A program made the translations under genes and the position numbers. 64,000 bases of DNA from Varanus komodoensis (Eukaryota; Chordata; Lepidosauria; Squamata; Varanidae), in NCBI RefSeq assembly GCF_004798865.1, contig NW_025335505.1, positions 16,418,354 through 16,482,353 of the forward strand, written 5' to 3'. Position 1 is the first letter of the stretch, and each line of letters opens with the position of its first letter. Shown piece after piece: positions 47,255-58,664 of the stretch. The notes beneath the pieces are model-generated. The model searched no databases. It worked only from the letters and a program-made list of their open reading frames with translations, and was not told the origin of the DNA.

Positions 47255-48510
47255 TAAACAGTTGCAGGAAGTCATATTCTTGTTGAACATCTAGTTGAAG
47301 GACTTCTGAATGGTCAGAGAAGTCATAAAATAGAGCTGATTCCCTGGGGTGACAACGGACTCTCCGTCAGTGGAAATACTCAGACAGAAGCATAGGAGAT
47401 AGCATCAGCATCCCCACTTTTAAAAAAAAGTGTTGGCACTGCACCTCTGTTAGTCCTGATTGAACTATGCCACTGATTCTGAGTATGAAAGGCTTTGCAA
47501 AGTTTGGAAAAATCTAACAAAAAATGAACTGGAACAAAATTCTAACTCTCACCTACACCACACAAATCTTACTGATTTACCAGTATGTACAGCTTTGAGA
47601 ATACAGCCCTTATCAACAGGACCACTTTCAAAGCATCTTAAGCCAAAAGTTCCAAGTCATCCTTTATCTCTTTGGTTTGCAAACATACACATTATATTTA
47701 TTTATGTGTTTGTTTATTTATTTTTAGGACTGAAGTGTGCATGAATACCATCTGAGCTATGAATACCATACCAGCCAGCAAACATGCAAACACAAGCAGG
47801 TGACCTGTATGCACTGATTTGAAGTGAGGAGAGTAGGAATGATGAAAATGTGCTTCTAATGTGTGTGTTCTTTTCCATGTTTAAGCGTCCCATCCATCTT
47901 GCTTCTATCTGTTTCTGTCACTGTGGTGATTTATCCAGCTTTGTTCTAGCCCTGGGATCTTATAGCTCACTCCATCACTTCTATCCTCACTAATGTGAAA
48001 ATAAAGCTGAGATCTTTGGTTCCTAAACTCATTGTCCCTTCTAATTTGCCAGCTCAGAGGCACACTGAGCAAAAAGTGTCAGGGTTGAAGGAGTTACAGA
48101 GGGCTACAGGATCAGATAGATATAGGAGGCTGGATTGAGAATGGGTCTATTGGAATGTGAAATGATACCTGGCAGCCTCTGAGTTATTGAGACTGACAGG
48201 TAGCTTTCCCATAGTCCGGTCATTGTGTGTTGCCTAGGTAACGTGAATATCCAATCCCATAGATTTATGCTGATGACCTTGTTTCATTCCATGCCACCCC
48301 AGCCTCCTAACAGAGCTATTGACACTGCTGTTGAAAGGAATGTTGGGGCCTCTGGCTCACAGGATCAGAGTTCTTGTGTTGTGGAGGCAGTATGACTAGG
48401 GCTGTACTGGGAAGCCAGCAACCAGCACTACCTCACCTCAGGCACTGGAAGGGAGGCAAGATGCAGCCCACAGACCATTAGATGATTATTGCAAAAGCTA
48501 AGGGGTGTGC
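47255..48510. other. No gene recognised
   Basis: No supported exon or repeat. A T-rich TTTATTTATG patch lies at about 47695-47725. Confidence 0.5.
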
Positions 48511-48516
48511 TTCTCC

Positions 48517-48600
48517 TTCCTCTTCCTTTTTCTCTTCTTTTCCTCCTCTTCCTCCTTCCTCTTCCTTTTTCTCTTCTTCTCCTCCTCTTCCTCCTTCCTG
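48517..48600. repeat. Polypyrimidine 39-bp tandem duplication
   Basis: Two 39-bp units (48517-48555 and 48556-48594) of CT-rich sequence differ at one position. The whole tract, from about 48510, is almost pure pyrimidine. Confidence 0.92.
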
Positions 48601-48667
48601 TTACCTACTTTTAGTCATCTGCCAAATGTACTATGAGCTAACCAAAGGGTGACTATGTGTTTCCCCC

Positions 48668-48870
48668 CTATATTTAATATGTTTATAGCTGCCATTTATT
48701 TCCTCTTGCAAGGAGCCCAGTATGGCTTACATGGTCCTCCTGCTCTCCATTTTGTCCTTACAACAACCCTGCTTAGTTTACATAGGTTTAGCTTAATATC
48801 ATCTAGGGGCAAAGAAAATGCTAGTTACTATGGGAATCAAAAATGTAGCAGAAGCCTAGTACACTTCTGG
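48668..48870 (-). mobile_element. MIR/CORE-like SINE (degraded)
   Basis: The plus strand reads as the inverse of the SINE: ATTTATTTCCTCTTGCAAGG, AGTATGGCTTACATGG, CTCTCCATTTTGTCCTTACA, ACAACCCTG. This matches the usual inverted order (tttatatcccgcc...aagtggcttaca...ctcctccattttatcctcacaacaaccctg). The tRNA-like head is poorly preserved. Confidence 0.7.
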
Positions 48871-48899
48871 TTGGCTAAGAAATGGGAAGGAGAATTTGA

Positions 48900-49940
48900 A
48901 TACGGTACATAAGTGTAATTGACAAGCAGTCAAGTCAGTTCAAGAACTAGAAAACTAGAAGTGGTCAGATAGTAACAAAGGGCCCAGATGTAAGGGACAA
49001 AAATACTGAACAGAAGATGCACTAGCAAATAATTAGAATGAGCTGAAAGAAATTCTTCATCCCCAAGAGTTTACATAAACACAAAAAAAAATCTCTAAGG
49101 TTTAAATACACATGTTCTGATGTCATTTCTATATTCTGAAATGATTTTAAAGAAATATAATACTGATTACTTTTTTATCAAAACTCTTCATAAGAACCAA
49201 GGGCAGTATCCAAAGGCGTTATTTCATCAACTTGGACAGTGAAGATCTGTCCAACATTTCTGCTGTGTGATCCGTTGCACACCCAGCTGGTCAAATGGTT
49301 AGGCAGGCTTAATGTAGGATGTCTTACAAATTGTGCTTGTGCAAATGTAACTTTAGTCAGTTTCTCCTCTTCTGCATAGTGTGGAACCTTTTTTCCGCTA
49401 GCCTTATATAGTACCTTAAGTCGGTTGGTGATATAATCTGAAGTCTTGATTTTCATCACACACCTAATTGCCTCTCCTAATCTATCCTAATGCAGTGGTC
49501 TGCCTGGGTCAGTAAGGTCCAGTAATAGAACCCAGAGATATAAAGGATAAAGAACTCCTTTAGTGGAGGTAACTAGGGACAGTAAACATGTTCACTGAGT
49601 GGTAGCAACATGGACCACAGAATATAAAGAGAACATAGGGGTCTAAGTTAGTTGGTTTGCTCCCCTTTCCTCCCTTCCACAGTATAGGTCATAATCCTTG
49701 CCATGACAGAACATCTCAGAGCTGGGGATGGGGGAATAGTAAGCACAGGTGATCACCAGGAAAAACATTACCACCACCTCGAACCTGACAGCGATAATGA
49801 TAACCAAGCAAAGGTAAGCTGGGAAGGCAGAGTTCCCACCCATTCTTATGAAATATACCTATTTCTGCACTAGATATGCATAGGTAGTCTTCTGTTACAC
49901 AGTGTTCATATAGCCAGCAGAAGCTCATTTATAAATTCAT
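48900..49940 (-). other. Unassigned; one notable 93-residue minus frame (49178-49459)
   Basis: A minus-strand frame of 93 residues is free of simple repeats and has a balanced composition (KVPHYAEEEKLTKVTFAQAQ, then WVCNGSHSRNVGQIF). I do not recognise it. It could be a chance frame, a retroposed fragment or a transposon piece. No flanking exon or splice arrangement is convincing. The rest of the stretch shows nothing. Confidence 0.25.
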
Positions 49941-50040
49941 GTTTGTTTGTTTGTTTGTTTGTCTGGATGCTTGTTGAGAGCTCTGCAGAGAGCTTCATCT
50001 GGTGGAAGGTATAGAGCTGCAATAAATATATAAATGAACA
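49941..50040 (+). mobile_element. (GTTT)n and possible L2-type tail
   Basis: Five GTTT units (49941-49961) precede CTCTGCAGAGAGCTTCATCT...AGGTATAGAGCTGCAATAAA, which resembles an L2-type terminal block with its ATAAATATATAAAT tail. Confidence 0.4.
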
Positions 50041-50089
50041 TTGGTGTTCATAATAAACGGATAAAAGGTCTTGAATGTAGGAAGCAACT

Positions 50090-50585
50090 GCTATTATTGA
50101 ATGTATATGTATCTATTTGTTACACTGATATACATTGACTTACACTAAACTTACCCAAGGTGGCTAATAATACAATAAAAGTCCACAATAAAAAAGAACA
50201 GATCTGCTTGACAAGCGAACAATATCACAGTGAGATATCAGAGAAGGGCAGACAAAAAGGAAGTGGGTAGCCAAAAATGTAATTATGGATTCAAAGATGG
50301 AACAATGGAGAAAAACAAATCAACTCTGTAGGCAAGCTAAAAACTCTCTCCCTTGCCTGCAGAAAGCGTTTCAAAAGGCAGTTCAATATGCCTTCCTTAA
50401 GAGGAAGTTTTAAAGTCTGGGCACAGCCATTGCAAACCCCCTTTCTTGAGTTAGTTCCAAATATGTGTCAGATGCTGGACACAGAGGGGGCAAAATGGGC
50501 CATCAGGTTTTTTGGTCCCAAATCTTGGTGGGCTTTAAAAGGTCACAAATAGCACTTGGCATTCAAGGCTAACAGTCCAGAGACA
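50090..50585 (-). mobile_element. L2/CR1-type LINE 3' UTR fragment
   Basis: Inverted L2-type 3' UTR phrases occur in order: CCCAAGGTGGCTAATAATAC, then AATAAAAGTCCACAATAAAA, CTGCAGAAAGCGTTTCAAAA, GTTCCAAATATGTG, CAAATCTTGGTGGGCTTTAA and AAGGTCACAAATAGCACTTG. It is truncated toward its 5' side and moderately diverged. Confidence 0.6.
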
Positions 50586-50589
50586 CTAA

Positions 50590-51560
50590 AATATGCATAG
50601 ACAAGGAAGACCTGTATTTCCATTCCTTTTATTGAAGTCCAGGCCACACCTAAAAGCATGGTATACCCAGGCAGTGAAAAAGAAATGCCTCCAATCAGCA
50701 TCATCATTCTCATCATCACCTATGTAATGACAGTGCAGGGTCTGATTGGTAAGGAGATGCTAAGATTCATGGTTTTTTGCCAGAAAGGAAAAGAAGTTGC
50801 TGCAAAATTCTGTGAACATATCATAGGGATTATTATTGTTGTAGATTTGGTTTTTACATGTTTCTGAGTTCAAGACCCAGGCTAAGTGTTTGAGCAATTA
50901 TTTTATATTGCAATTCTATTCCTTCTTCTCCCTGTCTTTGGTCACTTAAAAAAATACACAAAAAAGTATCTCAAGTAATTTCAAAGAGTCCTGTCACTGA
51001 ATGTCTAATGACTGGAGGAAGCCCATTAAATTCAAAATACTTGACAAGAATTTTAAAAGCTGAATGCTGGTATTCTGACTGCTTGTGAGGAAAAGAAGCA
51101 TTTGCTCTGTATTTGGTTTTTAACAATAAAAACTGAAAAAATTAAATAGATACTTTTGAGATTATTATTAATAATAATATTTCCATTAAAAGCTATTGGT
51201 TCACAACAATTTTATGAATTAAAATGATCAAATTGCATTGCTTACATATTGGTACACTTAAAAGAGGAAATGAAATAGTTGCTTGATAAAATTAGATCAA
51301 AATACTTCATACCATGTCATTATATATGTACATCTATAATGCAAATCTGTACATATTTTCATTCAATTAACATTCTATATTAAGATAATAATATATTATA
51401 AAATGACCTTGAATAAGGCTTAGTTAAACACAGTTGCTCATAGAATTAGAAGGCAAGGCGCATCAGAAAGTCTCCAGTTGCGGATAAAGTCAAATTATTC
51501 AGCCTAATTATTAACCTAAAAGGTTGTTTCCAAACTAGATCAATAAAATGGTATATCAGA
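50590..51560. other. No gene recognised
   Basis: Very AT-rich unique sequence. The 69-residue plus frame at 50658-50867 has a hydrophobic segment (SIIILIITYVM) but lacks a start context, neighbours or a domain. Confidence 0.45.
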
Positions 51561-51561
51561 T

Positions 51562-51612
51562 TGACAATGCAATCCTATGTGTGTTTACTCAGAAATTAAT
51601 GGGTCTTTCATT
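51562..51612. repeat. Palindromic short interspersed repeat (copy 3, half)
   Basis: GACAATGCAATCCTATGTGT, then GTTTACTCAGAAATTAATGG is a good match to one arm and the centre of the family (canonical: gcaatcctatgcatgtttactcagaagtaagtccc). Confidence 0.65.
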
Positions 51613-51614
51613 TG

Positions 51615-52170
51615 TATAGTCTTGCAACTTTAGGCACTCCCCCTGAAGTGACACATGTAGAAAATTGTACAAGCTGTGTACAATCCATATTTTCATGAAG
51701 TTACTTGTGATGGTAATGCCATAAAAATACAGATTTCCAGATACACACTTCTCAACAGGGCATAGTTATGCTGAGTAGACATATCTAATAAAATGTTTGT
51801 ATAATATTTAAGTCAAAAAATATAATGGATGCTGCCAGGTTAGGCCATGAAGAAAGGATATCTTGTCAGAGGTGTGCTTGTTTATTTATATACAGCCTTT
51901 GTACACTCCTCTGTATTTAGATTCTTGAGCAAAGAACAATAAGAACAGATAGGTTGGCCATTTCCATTCCCTTTGAATTGCCATCACCCTCTTTTTTGTG
52001 GGGGGTGGTCATAATCTGTGTGGTCATACCAACATTACAAAAAATAAACTAGAAAACTCTAACCCTATTTTGTTAAGACCCCATTGTGGCACTGTTACAT
52101 CCATACCCCATATTCTGTACACCGAGTACACATGGCATGACTTGTGGAATATCCAGTTTTATGCCACTTT
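51615..52170. other. No gene recognised
   Basis: Unique AT-rich sequence with no supported feature. Confidence 0.5.
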
Positions 52171-52175
52171 CCACA

Positions 52176-52382
52176 TTACACATCATTATTTATTAGATTT
52201 ATATCCCACTTTTTTCTGCAAAAAACTCAAAGCAGCTTTCATAATTCTCCTCCTCTCCATCTTATTTCACAACAATAGCCCTGTGAGGTATGTTGCCTCT
52301 GTGGTTGAGCAGAGTCTAGAATCCAGATCTCCTGAGTCCCAGTCCCACACTCTTAACCACTGCAGCACACTGGCTCTCATAG
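52176..52382 (-). mobile_element. MIR/CORE-like SINE (well preserved)
   Basis: Inverted order is clear on the plus strand: TTATTAGATTTATATCCCAC, CAAAGCAGC, CTCCTCCTCTCCATCTTATT, TCACAACAATAGCCCTGTGA, GGTATGTTGCC, AGAATCCAGATCTCCTGAGT, then CCCAGTCCCACACTCTTAAC and CACTGCAGCACACTGGCTCT (tRNA-like head at the right end). It is the best preserved head-to-tail SINE on this strand. Confidence 0.88.
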
Positions 52383-52481
52383 ATACTCCCTAACCCTTTT
52401 AGTGAGTTTTGCTACCTTGATGAAGTTTTCCTTTATTTGAGACACTGTCAGGATGGATTGGAAAAGAAATTACCCTTTAAG

Positions 52482-52512
<31 letters not shown>
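52482..52512. repeat. (GT)n microsatellite
   Basis: About 15 uninterrupted GT units. Confidence 0.97.
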
Positions 52513-52514
<2 letters not shown>

Positions 52515-54410
52515 GATGTGGACAAGAAATGAGAAAAAATTATTACAGTTCCATTTGCCCCACAACCATGGAAAGGAAAAAAGCCCCCCCTCCCCTCCAA
52601 TGCCTCCATCCCTCTGAATTCCTTCCAGGGAAAAGCAAACAGCAACCTGTTCAGTGCAGGTTTCCCTATGAGTTAGCTATATATAGGTGTGAGGGAATGA
52701 AATAGCAGAGATATTGAAAGAGTCAGTGCAGTTCTGGAAGGGAAGTGGGGCAACCTGAATGATCTTACATTAAGTAACTAGAGCAGTTGGTCCTGGTGTA
52801 GATAGCACTGATATTATTGTAGTGTTTAAGTAGGTTAATCAATAATATTTAATTATGATTATTGCATATAAAAAAGAAAATTTTAAAAGGGAAAAAGCAG
52901 AGATATTCCAAAAATGCAAAATAAATATCGACTGCTCCCTCTGCCCTCTCCCAACAATGTCATGGAGAAGGAAAAAGGGTGTTGCTACTTGATCCTGTCC
53001 TTTGTAGATCTGTAAGTCCAATATCCACCCCAAAGCAAGTACATCTTCCTCCCATTCAAACTTTCCCTTGAATTAACTCTACTGAAGTCAAAGGGATTGA
53101 ATTCACTGCATAAGGCCATTGAAAATGATGTGATTTACAGCTGAGCAGACATGTTTCAGCTAGTTATTTCTTAAGCAAGAGGACCAAGAAGACAATGGAG
53201 AAGTCATGAAAAAATACCTCCAGTTTCCTTCTTTCAATGAAGAAGAAGGTGCATTTGCAAGTCACAGTTGTGGAGTACAAGGAGGCAGGAAAGCAGCAGA
53301 AAAATCTCAGAACTGCTGCCTTATTTTGCTGAGCCCGAGCCCAATTGAGGCAATTCCTTTGTCCTCAATCCCACAAGGAATATGAGGACCATGACAGGTG
53401 GAACATGCATAATGGCTTGCACTGCAACTGAAGTTGAAGAAGCTGCAAAGTCAGAATGAAACTGGTCATTAGAATTCTGGAATAAAAGGAGAAAGGCAAG
53501 AGGCAGAGACAACAGCAAGCAACACGAAGTGCTGCTGGAGTTAATTGAGTGATACAGCCCTGCCATGTCGCTTACCCTAAAGCCATGTTCCATATGTACC
53601 TTTCAATGCGACTGTCATTCTTAACACCAGTTTTGCACGCACACATCCACACTTCACATGCTCAGAATTGCTTGTATATGTTCTTTGTCCATATTTCCTT
53701 TTAGATGAATGAGAAGATGACCAGCAAGTTCTCTGGAAAATATTTTTATTAGAAGAAAAACATAAGGACTTACCATAAGCTAAAATATATACCGCAGTTC
53801 TGATGTGATGTATGAAAGTCAAAGGATATCATTATTACAAAGGGGAAAAAGAACCAGGATGTCTTATAATGAGTACAGGAAATTATAATTAGTATTGGGG
53901 ATGGAAAGGGCACTTAACATATATTGAGCAACAAACCTCTAGACCTCTAATACTGATTGATAGCACAGAGCAATCACTTCCAGAAGTCTGGAGGGTCATT
54001 GCTCTCCGAATTCTTAAAATGCATTTAATATGACCATGTTAAATAGCCCCAAACTTTTCTAAGCCTTTCTTTTTTCTCAGCTTTGAACTTACTTTCAAGT
54101 CTAAGAAAAGCTTATATTTTGCAGAGGTCAGCTTAGCAGCAGTAAAGGTCTTCCTATACTTGTCCATCTTCCACTGCATTTATGTAATTCAGAATACACA
54201 TTATAGAATTTGTTATTAATTCTCATTGTGTAAATTTATTTTTAAATGACGTAATGCATATATTACTACTCCGCCTACAAAATGAATAGTCATGGCCCCT
54301 GAAATATCCTTTGCCCCATTCACTGCCATTTCAAGTGTATGTTCTTTCTTTTTTTATCATTTTTATATAGAGTGCAATCTTTCATTCTAGAACTTGAGAG
54401 TGGCAGCACA
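52515..54410. other. No gene recognised
   Basis: No exon is supported. The 90-residue minus frame at 53321-53593 has a hydrophobic stretch (CCLLLSLPLAFLLLF) but no start or domain evidence. Confidence 0.45.
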
Positions 54411-54412
54411 AT

Positions 54413-54513
54413 CCTAAGTGTACCTTCTCAAATGTAAGTAAGTATTCTCAAATGTGAGTTCCATTGGACCCAGTGGACCTTGTTTCTGAGTAAATATGCT
54501 AAGAATTGCTGCT
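54413..54513. repeat. Palindromic MITE-like repeat (copy 4, both ends)
   Basis: The left end GCAGCACAATCCTAAGTGTA and the right end AAATATGCTAAGAATTGCTGC are imperfect inverse complements. The centre has mirrored GAGTTCCATTGG / CCAGTGGACC. A small internal duplication of TCTCAAATGT occurs in the left half. This is the only copy in the window with both ends visible, and it shows that the element is a palindrome of about 100 bp. Confidence 0.7.
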
Positions 54514-54828
54514 ATACTCAGTTGAGAATAATTGCTGATTAGAAAACTGCGTACACATTTTAGAATAAATGGGCAAACTAAAAATCAAACAGTTTTTTCA
54601 CTTCAATAACTTCCACAGATTTGGAAAAGTGGAATTAATTTGGAAGTGCAAGCAGGAAAATTGGGGGGAAAGGAACATTTGCACACAGAATGAGTCAAGA
54701 TATAAACATGTTGGGTTAAGAAGGGTCAGGATGCTTATTCATCCACAAAAGGTGGGATAGCAACACATCTTCCTCCCTGTCTCATGCTGGGGTGATCTTA
54801 CCCCAGCTCAGCTCCCAAGGACAGGTAT

Positions 54829-54884
54829 ATAGTGATGTAATCCAGTCTTACAGTGCACACAGTAAGACTGGACTACATCACTAT
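54829..54884. repeat. Near-perfect 23-bp hairpin
   Basis: Arms 54829-54851 and 54862-54884 are inverse complements at 22 of 23 positions, with a 10-base spacer AGTGCACACA. The single mismatch is A-C if the plus strand is transcribed and a G-U wobble if the minus strand is, so a minus-strand transcript would fold into an uninterrupted 23-bp stem. Confidence 0.95.
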
Positions 54885-54889
54885 CCTTA

Positions 54890-55660
54890 GATCAATAAGA
54901 ATGTGTGTGTTAAGCAGGCTGTGAAGTTGTTACATTCTCCTTAAGCCTAATAGTCATCAGAGGTGCATCTAGTAAAGATACTTTCAACATGTAAGTAAGT
55001 GATTATCATAATCAGTATGAGCAATTTTCTCTCCCCAGTACTGACGCAACCTATGGTTATGCCCTTCACTGGGCAATCCTACCTATGAACCAATGTACAA
55101 CCTTGTTTATTGTAAATGCCTATTTTACAGGGCCTAACAAACTCTCTGCCACTGTAACTTGAGATTCCCCAAGTTAATCCTTTTCCACTGCCACTAGTTC
55201 TTGCATCCTGGGATACATCCTAACTAAACTGTTCTCTTTATGGCTGAAACTCACTAGCACATATGAACACACCAAAGTTTGATTCTAATTAATGCTAGAA
55301 TGGAGGACAGTTCTGTTATTTCAAAACCCCATTTTGGAACTGAACGAAAACCCAGCTTCTCAGCCCTGAATATGTACTGCTTGCAGTACAACCAATTTAT
55401 CCTCTAGGGATCAAACAAGCTGCCTCTCCTGGAATAAGGTAATCTTGCATTTTCTTGTTGGTTTGGTTACCCAAGCAGGGACTCTAAGATGTCCCTGTCA
55501 CCACTTTGACAAGTTGCTCTGTAGAGTGGATGGATGGAAGGACAGAGATGGACCATGCTTCTTGGCTCTGTCCTGGCCTTCATGCAGAGACAACCACCTG
55601 GAAAGTAGCACCTTGTCTGAAGTTCTACACAAAGATCAGGAGCCTTGCACAACAGAAGAA
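54890..55660. other. No gene recognised
   Basis: No exon is supported. Frames on both strands at 55445-55919 overlap each other and run through the CA repeat. Confidence 0.5.
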
Positions 55661-55665
55661 CACTG

Positions 55666-55690
55666 ACACACACACACACACACACACACA
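55666..55690. repeat. (CA)n microsatellite
   Basis: About 12 CA units. Confidence 0.95.
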
Positions 55691-55931
55691 GCAATGCACA
55701 ACCTTGTTCAGGCCTGTGGTGGTCTAGAGCAGAACAGGCAGATGCAACTCCCCTCTCTCTCCATGTGGTTTTTCTATATAAGGGGAAAGCCTTGAAGTGT
55801 TTCCAACCATTCAGTCTGTAAAGAAACTCGTTGAGTTCCTCTACCCATAGTCCTATATGCCCAATCACCCTAATGCTTCTATGTGACTGAACTTCCAACA
55901 GGAGGCAAGAGAACTCCATGGAGAAAGCGAT

Positions 55932-55956
55932 TGAGAGAGAGAGAGAGAGAGAGAGA
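55932..55956. repeat. (GA)n microsatellite
   Basis: About 12 GA units. Confidence 0.95.
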
Positions 55957-56115
55957 ATTTGTCTCCTGCAAATTCAGAAAGCAAAAATCCATGGAGAAAC
56001 ATTATATCTAAAGTATATGTGTAGTATAGGCTGGTGTGATCACCAGCTCAGCCAGGAAGCAGACTCTGGCCATTTTTTTAGATATGATCTACCAGCCATA
56101 ATTTTAGCTTTCTAA

Positions 56116-56121
56116 CACCAT

Positions 56122-56152
<31 letters not shown>

Positions 56153-56340
56153 TTTTCCTGCCTTTTTTCTTACACAGAAATCAAAGTGGCTTATATCATT
56201 GTCTTTCTCCTGCTCTCAATCTTATCCCCGCAGCAAAAACCCTGTGAGGAAGGTTGGACTGGAAAGTGCTATTGTTACAGTACATGCTTGGCGAGCTGAG
56301 ATACATGGTTGAGTTCCTGGCAGCTTTAGTAAAAAATGAG
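56116..56340 (-). mobile_element. MIR/CORE-like SINE with (TTTA)n tail
   Basis: About nine TTTA units (the inverted A-rich tail) are followed by TTCCTGCCTTTTTTCTTACA, AATCAAAGTGGCTTATATCA, CTCCTGCTCTCAATCTTATC, CGCAGCAAAAACCCTGTGAG, GAAGGTTGGACTG and TGGTTGAGTTCCTGG toward the tRNA-like head. The long tail suggests growth of the terminal repeat. Confidence 0.8.
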
Positions 56341-56485
56341 GTTGCAAGGCTGGGAAAGACTGCTGCTTGAAACATGGTAAAAGTGTCATGAGTTAGAATA
56401 GCTGGTGTTAGAACAGATTAACCAAAACTTGACTCCAAATAAGACAGTTGCTTCTAGACTGCAATGTGCTCTGTGAGGGTTCATA

Positions 56486-56640
56486 GAATTATAGAATAGT
56501 AGAGTTGGAAGGGGGCAGAAGGCCATTGGGTCCAACCCCCCGCACAGTGCAGGATACCAGGTTAAATCAGTAATCTCAGAGGGCTGTCCCATTGCAAGGT
56601 TACACCTTGAAGAATGCTTAGAAACTTTCTTTAGGAAAGA
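56486..56640 (-). mobile_element. CR1-like LINE 3' end
   Basis: TCATAGAATTATAGAATAGT, then AGAGTTGGAAGGGGGCAGAA, GGCCATTGGGTCCAACCCCC and GCACAGTGCAGGAT form the inverted CR1 3' signature of amniotes, in which repeats of ATTCTATGA end the element on its own strand. Confidence 0.65.
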
Positions 56641-56644
56641 TCAG

Positions 56645-57930
56645 TAGACTATTCCACCTTTTGGTATAAATCACTAGGAATGCAATTTTATTATTTTCCC
56701 AGTACAGTCAATAGGTTTTGCACATGTTCCAGTTGTAGTTCAACACCAATAAGCCCTAAACAACTTGACCACCACATGCAGCTCTTTGAGACCTTCTTCC
56801 AGAATGACTATCTTGTCAACCCTCTGTTGAAAGTGGTCTCCAAATACAGCCCTCTGCACTGTTAATTGGAACATAGTAAGACATTATTAATAACTCTTTA
56901 GCTTTTCAGCCCTTTCCTCTGATGCACTTATCACAAAACCTAGTCCAGAATGAATTGCACATTATTTGCACTCAGTTATTTAGTAGTAATGCACATACAA
57001 GGACATCCTTTCTAATGGAGTTTTATTTGGATATGCTCTACTTTTGGGAATGTGTTAAACAGCTAATTAACCTTAACAAATTATGTCAATGATTCATGTT
57101 CATGACTGAGAAAAAAAATAAAAATGACCATATCTAGTTTCAGAGGAAAAACTAGGTATGACTTAGCCTTCAATCAAGCAGCCTTAAAAATGCTAGAGAG
57201 AAAGGAGGGGTAGCTTCCTTAAAGGTGCTCTAGTGTCTGTTAGAAGCAGTACTGGTTCATTAAAAAGGGGCTTTATTTGTGCCTGATCATCATCCCTGCG
57301 GCCATTTCAGCTTGCCTGACACAAATTATATGGAGAAGACTAGAGATGTAGAAATTGGAGAAATACATATAAGAAAAATAGGATTTATGATGCCACCATC
57401 ACAGACCATTCATAGGCACAGCTAGCTGAACTGATTTAATGTCTTTTCATCTATGTACATTTCCATGTAGGTATGTCTTTTTATTATCACAAACAAACAG
57501 GAGAAGGGAAAAATAGGGAAGGAAAGGGGCTTGTCTATTAGATTTCTACAGAATAGCCGGCGCATCTTGTTAACTTGTAAAGTATCTGCTCTTGTAGCAG
57601 GAAGTGACAGTACATCAGCAGCTCTAAAATTTCTCCCAGACATCCTACACTTCACTAATAAGGAACTGAAAACAGCAGCAGAAGCAGCAAGGCAGAGCAC
57701 CCATGTGGTGCTTATTGTCTCTTGGAAAACAGGAAGGCAAACTGGTTTTCTCCTGCACTTCCTCTAAGCAAAGCAGATAGAAAAGCAAAAAGAGTGCACA
57801 TATAACCTCATTAGATAAGACAGCAAACCTAAGTGGCATACAAGGCTATTAAACAAAATAGATTGGTCCATAATAATAAGAAACATATTTCACATCTGTT
57901 GCATGGTGCTCAGGCTTTTTACAAGTAATA
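56645..57930. other. No gene recognised
   Basis: Unique sequence. Frames on both strands at 57422-57839 overlap and show no domain. Confidence 0.45.
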
Positions 57931-57939
57931 GGAGTACCA

Positions 57940-58110
57940 GGTTGGCACATAGTTAGACTTCCCGATCGGTATATCATTGTCAATGGCTGAGCTGTCTCAG
58001 AAGAAGCACTTATCGCATACACTTTATTGCCTGATAGCTTGCTGATTGCTTTTACAAAGCAATAAATTGATGGCCTGATTCAGCAATGACATTAGGTTAT
58101 GTTCATTTTT
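57940..58110. other. Candidate conserved non-coding block (texture only)
   Basis: A non-repetitive, moderately AT-rich segment with repeated GATAGCTTGCTGATTGC and AAAGCAATAAATTGATGG-type words and a TGATTCAGCAATGAC core (AP-1/MAF-like half sites). It does not resemble any repeat in this window. Conservation cannot be judged from one sequence. Confidence 0.25.
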
Positions 58111-58664
58111 GGTGATTGATGCTCTGAATTAGAAAACTCTTACAGACTCTCCACTGTTTTCCAAATATGAAATTCCAAAGAGGCAGGCTGAATATCACAA
58201 ATAAAATGGCACAGCCACTGCCAAATGAGTAACATTTCTGCATTTAAATGGCTCACACTTGCTATACTCTTTAATAAAGTATTCACAATTTATTTCTTAA
58301 TGCTCCTGGTAGAAATAAACCATTCTGACTGAAGCAACAAAGCATCCAAGCAGTGAAACAAGTTCATACAAGTTAAACTTGTAGTTAAACAAGTTCATAC
58401 AAAAGGTGATCGAATTATCAATTAAATAAAACCATATAATATTATGGCTTCTTTTAGAGCTAAGCTGAAACAGTTTAATTTATTGAATAGGTTCTCTCTC
58501 ACTTTTATTATTACTGAATAGGTTGTCCATATGAGTATGAGGGAAATTTCAACTACCTCTTAGTGTTGCCACTGCACTAATGAAGTACAGCCCAATTTCA
58601 GTGGCACACTGTGGTGAAAAAAATGCTATTAGCCCCTTAAAGCAATGTAAAAATATGCTGTCCA

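Noticed and set aside
53085-53130. Possible further copy of the palindromic repeat family
   Set aside because: Only a few words match (GAAGTCAAAGGGATTGAATTC) and the termini are absent.
55467-55919. 150-residue minus-strand frame
   Set aside because: It runs through the (CA)n repeat as Cys-Val repeats and conflicts with plus-strand frames. No domain is seen.
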